NCBI RefSeq assembly: GCF_003231305.1
Contig: NZ_QKVM01000029.1
Coordinates: 1-64,000 of the forward strand
Reading direction: 5' to 3'
DNA length: 64,000 nucleotides
Origin: Pseudomonas sichuanensis
GTDB taxonomy: Bacteria; Pseudomonadota; Gammaproteobacteria; Pseudomonadales; Pseudomonadaceae
A program made the position numbers and the translations under genes. The notes under the pieces were generated by a model. It searched no databases. It was not told the DNA's origin and worked only from the letters and a program-made list of their open reading frames with translations. Below, piece after piece: positions 60,524 to 64,000 of the stretch. Within the stretch, counting starts at the first letter, position 1; each line of letters starts with the position of its first letter.

Positions 60524-60994
60524 TTGGCAGTCAGTACTCTGGATACCCATGCGTTGTTTGCCCTGGGCGATCTGCGCGCCCAGCTGGTCAAGTTGTTCAA
60601 CGGGCGGTTCATCTACGTTACCGAGCAAAACCCTGAAGGCCTGTACATGGCCGAGATCGACCCCGAGGGTGCCATGGTGGTCGACGACAAACAGCGCCTG
60701 GAGCTGAAAGTGGGCGACCACTTCCGCGCGGCGGTGCTGCCCAGCCGTGAAGGCGGAAAGCTGGAGCTGCGTTTTCGCGAGATCAAGTTGAATGTCTACG
60801 GGCAAGGCGACTATGCCTTTGTCCGCGTGCCCGAGGGCGAGGGCATCGTGTTTCGCGAGGGGCAGGGGGTGATGTTGGTGTTCGCCGCAGAACAACAGGT
60901 ACAGGAAGGCCTGGGCAAGCTGCTCAAGGCAGTGACCGGCAAGGTCGCCAAATGGCGCAAGGGCGAGCTGACCACCTTCAAGGCCAGCGAATGA
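60524..60994 (+). CDS. Conserved protein of unknown function
   Basis: The 156-residue soluble protein has LFNGRFIYVTEQNPEGLYMAEIDPEGAMVV, GDHFRAAVLPSREGGKLELRFREIKLNVYGQGDYAFVRVPEGEG and a basic C-terminal helix (KLLKAVTGKVAKWRKGEL). It looks beta-rich. I chose the TTG at 60524, with GAGGAG 7 bases upstream; a GTG at 60509 would lie inside that site. It overlaps the next gene by 4 bp. Function not recognised. Confidence 0.65.
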   Translation: MAVSTLDTHALFALGDLRAQLVKLFNGRFIYVTEQNPEGLYMAEIDPEGAMVVDDKQRLELKVGDHFRAAVLPSREGGKLELRFREIKLNVYGQGDYAFVRVPEGEGIVFREGQGVMLVFAAEQQVQEGLGKLLKAVTGKVAKWRKGELTTFKASE

Positions 60995-61200
60995 GTGACC
61001 TGGCGGCGCCGGGCTCGCGTGCCGACTTCCACCGCCGTCACCAAGCCCAGGCCATTGCCCAGGCCGAGCAATTGCTGGCGCGCCGTGAAGCGCTGCAGGG
61101 CGCCTGGCTGGCCTGGGTAGCCGGCGAGCTCTACCAGCTCAGCCCACCGCCCTATGCGGCGATGGTGCGGCGTGAGCTGCAGCGCCTGGCCGGCGGCTGA
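60991..61200 (+). CDS. Small protein coupled to the preceding gene
   Basis: This is a 69-residue, highly charged helical protein (MSDLAAPGSRADFHRRHQAQ...). Its ATG overlaps the preceding stop (ATGA), so the pair is probably translated together. It ends 13 bp before convergent mnhG. No domain was recognised. Confidence 0.65.
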   Translation: MSDLAAPGSRADFHRRHQAQAIAQAEQLLARREALQGAWLAWVAGELYQLSPPPYAAMVRRELQRLAGG

Positions 61201-61213
61201 GCCCGCGACAGTT

Positions 61214-61579
61214 TCAGTTGCCCCGGTCGCGCCCGCTGCTGACCTCCTCCGGTACATCCTCGCCCGAGGTGCGCTTGCGAAACAGCGCCGCCCGGGCCAG
61301 CAGCAAGGTGGTGACCGGCACGGTGATCGACAGCAGAATCGGGATCAGCCAGGCATGCAGCACCGGGCTCTGCTTGAGTTGCGAGAAGTACAGGATCGAC
61401 GCCAGTGCCACGCACCAGGCGCCGATGGTCGAGGCCAGCGCGGGCGGGTGCATGCGCTGGAAGTAATCTTTCAGCCGCACCAGGCCGATCGCGCCGATCA
61501 GGGCGAACAGGCTGCCGACAAGTAGCAGCGCCGAAACCGTCAGCTCCAGCCAGAACGGCAATACCAGGGTTTCGCTCAT
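61214..61579 (-). CDS. mnhG: Na+/H+ (or K+/H+) antiporter subunit G
   Basis: This is a 121-residue membrane protein with three hydrophobic segments and the family motif GLVRLKDYFQRMHPPALASTIGAW. Multisubunit Mrp/Mnh/Sha antiporters exchange H+ for Na+ or K+ and need all subunits for activity. It overlaps mnhF by 4 bp and is the last gene of the visible operon. In P. aeruginosa the homologous set is called shaA-G. Confidence 0.93.
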   Translation of the reverse strand: MSETLVLPFWLELTVSALLLVGSLFALIGAIGLVRLKDYFQRMHPPALASTIGAWCVALASILYFSQLKQSPVLHAWLIPILLSITVPVTTLLLARAALFRKRTSGEDVPEEVSSGRDRGN

Positions 61580-61854
61580 TCGATCACCTCGCCTCGCAGC
61601 AGGAATTTGGCCAGGGCGAACGAGCCGACGAAGCCGAACAGGGCGATCAGCAGGGCGCCTTCGAAGTAGGTATCGCTGGCGTAGCGGATGCCCAGCACCA
61701 ACATCATCAGCATGGCCAGGATGTACAGGTAGTCCAGCGCCAGCACCCGATCCTGGGCGGAGGGGCCGCGGAACAGCCGGATCAGTGCCAGGCCCATGGC
61801 CAAGGCAAAGATGAACAGGCTGGCGAGGACTGCGTTGGCAAGCAGGCCGCTCAT
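61576..61854 (-). CDS. mnhF: Na+/H+ antiporter subunit F
   Basis: The 92-residue subunit has three helices and LIRLFRGPSAQDRVLALDYL, the family-specific cytoplasmic loop motif. The start at 61854 (MSGLLANAV) overlaps mnhE by 4 bp and the end overlaps mnhG by 4 bp. A longer open frame upstream is out of frame with mnhE and is not part of the gene. Confidence 0.93.
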   Translation of the reverse strand: MSGLLANAVLASLFIFALAMGLALIRLFRGPSAQDRVLALDYLYILAMLMMLVLGIRYASDTYFEGALLIALFGFVGSFALAKFLLRGEVIE

Positions 61855-62339
61855 TCGAAAATCTCCATCAGCGGGCGTTCGTAGGTGTGCTTGAAGTGCT
61901 CGATGAACGCCGCTTCGTCGTCCAGGTCGAACACGTGCAGCAGCAGCACGCTGCGGTCCAGGGCCAGTTCCGACCAGACCGTGCCCGGCACCACCGTGGT
62001 GATCATCGACAGCGCCGCCAGGCCATGGGCATCGCGCAGCGCCAGCGGGATGTGGACGAAGGCCGAGCGTGGCGGGGTGCTGCCGGCACGCAGCACGCCA
62101 CGGGCCACCAGCAGGTTGGAGACGATCACATCGATACCCACCCGGCCGATCAGCCGGGCGACCACCAGCGGCCGGCGAATGTGGGCATGCTGCGGGCGCA
62201 GGGGCGCCATCAGGATCGGCGCGAGGATGCCCAGCGCTGCGCCCAGCAGCAGGTTGCCCGGGCTGATCGACAGGTTCAGCAGCAGCCACAGGACGAACAG
62301 CGAAAGCGACAGCAGCGGCGCGGGGAACAGGCGGTTCAT
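61851..62339 (-). CDS. mnhE: Na+/H+ antiporter subunit E
   Basis: The 162-residue subunit has two N-terminal helices (LLSLSLFVLWLLLNLSISPGN; LLLGAALGILAPILM) and a cytoplasmic domain with ITTVVPGTVWSELALD and LLLHVFDLDDEAAF. I chose the ATG at 62339 (MNRLFPAPLL), overlapping mnhD by 4 bp. It is encoded in the antiporter operon. Confidence 0.93.
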   Translation of the reverse strand: MNRLFPAPLLSLSLFVLWLLLNLSISPGNLLLGAALGILAPILMAPLRPQHAHIRRPLVVARLIGRVGIDVIVSNLLVARGVLRAGSTPPRSAFVHIPLALRDAHGLAALSMITTVVPGTVWSELALDRSVLLLHVFDLDDEAAFIEHFKHTYERPLMEIFE

Positions 62340-64000
62340 GGCTGCACCTGCGCATTCAGGGTGGTCGGGCCAGGCACTGGCCGGGTGGCCATGACGGCCT
62401 GGATGTAGGCGTCGGGCGCCTGCAGGCTGGCCGCGGTGTCCTGGGTGTAGCGCAGCAGGGGTTCGGCCTTGAGGCTGAGGAAGATGCACAGCCCCAGCAG
62501 AATGACGATCGGCAGGCCTTCATAACGACGCAGCACGGGTGACTGGCGCTCCTCAGGCTTCCAGAAACGCTGGATGCCGACCCGGCCAAAGGCGATCAGC
62601 GAAGCCATGCCGGACAGAATCAACAGGGTGACCAGCGTCCAGCCGGCCGCGCCCAATGGCTGCTGCGGCGCGATACCCAACCCCAGCGGGTTGAACAGTG
62701 CGCTGATCAGGCTGAGCTTGCCGATGAACCCCGACAATGGCGGCATGCCGATGATCAACAGTGCGCAGGCGATGAAGCTCAGACCAAGGAATGCCATGGT
62801 CCAAGGGATGATCTGGCCGATCACCGCCTTCTGCTCATCGTCCAGGTTGATGCCTTTGGGCGGGTGCAGCGATTCCAGCGGCGACGGCATCGCATCCTCT
62901 TCTTCATCCAGCGGTACTTCATTGGCCGAGCGCGAACGTTCCACCAGCTCGGCCAGCAGGAACAGCGCGCACAACGCCAGAGTGGAGCTGGCCAGGTAGA
63001 ACAGTGCGGCGCCGGTCAGTATCGGCTGGCCGAAACCGATGGCGGCCATCAGTGTGCCGGCCGACACCAGGATGCTCAGCGCCGCCAGCCGCTCCAGGCG
63101 CTGGGCGGCAAGGATGGACGCTGCGGCGACTGCCAGCGTCGCCAGGCCGCCATACACCAGCCACTCGCCGCCGAAGTTCGCCGAGGCGCCGGCCTGCCCG
63201 GAGAACAGCAGGCTCCACAGGCGCAGCACGGCATACAGCCCGACCTTGGTCATGATCGCGAACAGCGCCGCCACGGGTGCGCTGGCCGAGGAATAGGCCG
63301 GTACCAGCCAGAAGTTCAACGGCCAGATCCCGGCCTTGGCCAGGAAGGCCATGGCGAGAATTGCAGCGCCCGCATGCAGCAGGCCGCGGTCAGCTTCCGG
63401 CACCAGCGGCACCTTCAGCGCCAGGTCGGCCATGTTCAGCGTGCCGGTCACGCCATAGAGCATGGCGGCGCCGACCAGGAACAGCGACGAGGCGAACAGG
63501 TTGATGGCGATGTAGTGCAGCCCGGCCTTGACCCGCGCGCGGCCCGAACCATGCAGCAACAGGCCGTAGGAGGCCGCCAGCAGCACCTCGAAGAACACGA
63601 ACAGGTTGAACAGGTCGGCGGTGAGGAAGGCGCCGTACAGGCCCATCAGCTGGATCTGGAACAGGGCGTGGAAGCTGGCCCCGGCGCTGTCCCAGCGGGC
63701 TCGTGCGAACAACAGCGCGCAGCTGCCGACGATACCGGTCAATACCAGCAGCAGCGCCGACAGGTGGTCCACCACCAGGGCGATGCCGAACGGCGCCGGC
63801 CAGTTGCCCGGCAGGTACACGCCGATGGACTCGGCCTGGCCCTGGGTGCGCACCCACATTAGCAGGGTGACGGCGATGGCAAGGCCGGTGAAGGTCGACA
63901 GCAGGTTCAGCCGCGCCTTCAGCCAGCGGTGCTTTTCGCCGATCAGCAACATCAGCGCCGCGGTCACCAGCGGCAGCAGGATCGGCGCGATGATCAGTTG
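62336..64000 (-). CDS. mnhD: Na+/H+ antiporter subunit D (5' end cut by window)
   Basis: This is a MrpD/NuoN-like proton-translocating subunit with about 14 helices; 554 residues are present. The frame stays open to the window edge (QLIIAPILLPLVTAALML), so the start codon lies just outside. Motifs include SSASAPVAALFAIMTKVGLYA and LAKAGIWPLNFWLVPAY, with the conserved transmembrane Lys and Glu region FVFFEVLLAASYGLLL. A hydrophilic loop (NEVPLDEEEDAMPS) is inserted between helices. It is coupled to mnhE by a 4-bp overlap. Confidence 0.95.
   Translation of the reverse strand, partial: QLIIAPILLPLVTAALMLLIGEKHRWLKARLNLLSTFTGLAIAVTLLMWVRTQGQAESIGVYLPGNWPAPFGIALVVDHLSALLLVLTGIVGSCALLFARARWDSAGASFHALFQIQLMGLYGAFLTADLFNLFVFFEVLLAASYGLLLHGSGRARVKAGLHYIAINLFASSLFLVGAAMLYGVTGTLNMADLALKVPLVPEADRGLLHAGAAILAMAFLAKAGIWPLNFWLVPAYSSASAPVAALFAIMTKVGLYAVLRLWSLLFSGQAGASANFGGEWLVYGGLATLAVAAASILAAQRLERLAALSILVSAGTLMAAIGFGQPILTGAALFYLASSTLALCALFLLAELVERSRSANEVPLDEEEDAMPSPLESLHPPKGINLDDEQKAVIGQIIPWTMAFLGLSFIACALLIIGMPPLSGFIGKLSLISALFNPLGLGIAPQQPLGAAGWTLVTLLILSGMASLIAFGRVGIQRFWKPEERQSPVLRRYEGLPIVILLGLCIFLSLKAEPLLRYTQDTAASLQAPDAYIQAVMATRPVPGPTTLNAQVQP

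Overview
The window is high-GC proteobacterial DNA that I read as a Pseudomonas chromosome, most likely the P. putida / P. entomophila group. The grounds are gene content and order (kdpFABC-kdpDE; an npp-type peptide transporter followed by mltD, gloB, a methyltransferase, rnhA, dnaQ and a lysine decarboxylase; chrR; phnWX; a fadDx-type operon; a multisubunit Na+/H+ antiporter) and the many intergenic REP palindromes built on GGGAGCGGGCTTGCCCCGCG-like cores. No tRNA, rRNA, CRISPR array, transposase or phage structural gene was seen.

Layout. (1) 1-8041: the complete Kdp high-affinity K+ uptake ATPase (kdpF, A, B, C) with its sensor kinase and response regulator (kdpD, kdpE). Three helically phased CTTTAYGCC repeats upstream are candidate KdpE sites. 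(2) 8190-10989: a diaminopimelate decarboxylase paralogue divergent from its LysR-type regulator, which overlaps a small HEAT-repeat gene. (3) 11.0-17.6 kb: an accessory island holding a relic of a second lysR-like gene, a solitary AAA+ ATPase behind an AT-rich inverted repeat, a three-gene set (Tle1-like DUF2235 lipase, two-TM membrane protein, exported HExxH metalloprotease), a PIN-domain toxin-antitoxin pair and two small Pseudomonas-type proteins. (4) 18.1-25.5 kb: an NppA1A2BCD/YejABEF-type ABC importer with two tandem binding proteins. (5) 25.7-33.6 kb: housekeeping genes (mltD, gloB, methyltransferase, rnhA, dnaQ, ldc, a small protein, chrR). (6) 33.7-37.7 kb: 2-aminoethylphosphonate breakdown (phnX, phnW) with a divergent LysR and an AraC regulator. 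(7) 37.7-46.9 kb: two tandem ~1515-residue proteins that look like DUF6543/dermonecrotic-toxin-like, LRR and NEL-type E3 ubiquitin ligase effectors. (8) 47.1-52.6 kb: a five-gene acyl-CoA oxidation operon of the fadDx/fadB2x/fadAx/acd/fadBx kind. (9) 52.7-57.2 kb: a third giant (1513-residue) toxin-like protein on the minus strand. (10) 57.6-61.2 kb: a DksA paralogue with a degenerate zinc site, an unusual chemoreceptor and small conserved genes. (11) 61.2-64.0 kb: mnhG, F, E and the beginning-truncated mnhD, cut by the window edge.

The most exciting material is the giant-effector locus. Two paralogues place the candidate catalytic Cys of a CxDS motif at the same residue number (1305). Both have hairpins at the start codon that could impose translational (Rsm-like or RBS-occluding) control, and a third giant protein lies across the fad operon. 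No secretion system or chaperone gene is adjacent, so the delivery route and target are unknown. The Tle1-like/membrane/metalloprotease set at 12.5-15.4 kb is a second candidate antagonism or envelope system. All family assignments come from motif recognition by eye; no database search was run.
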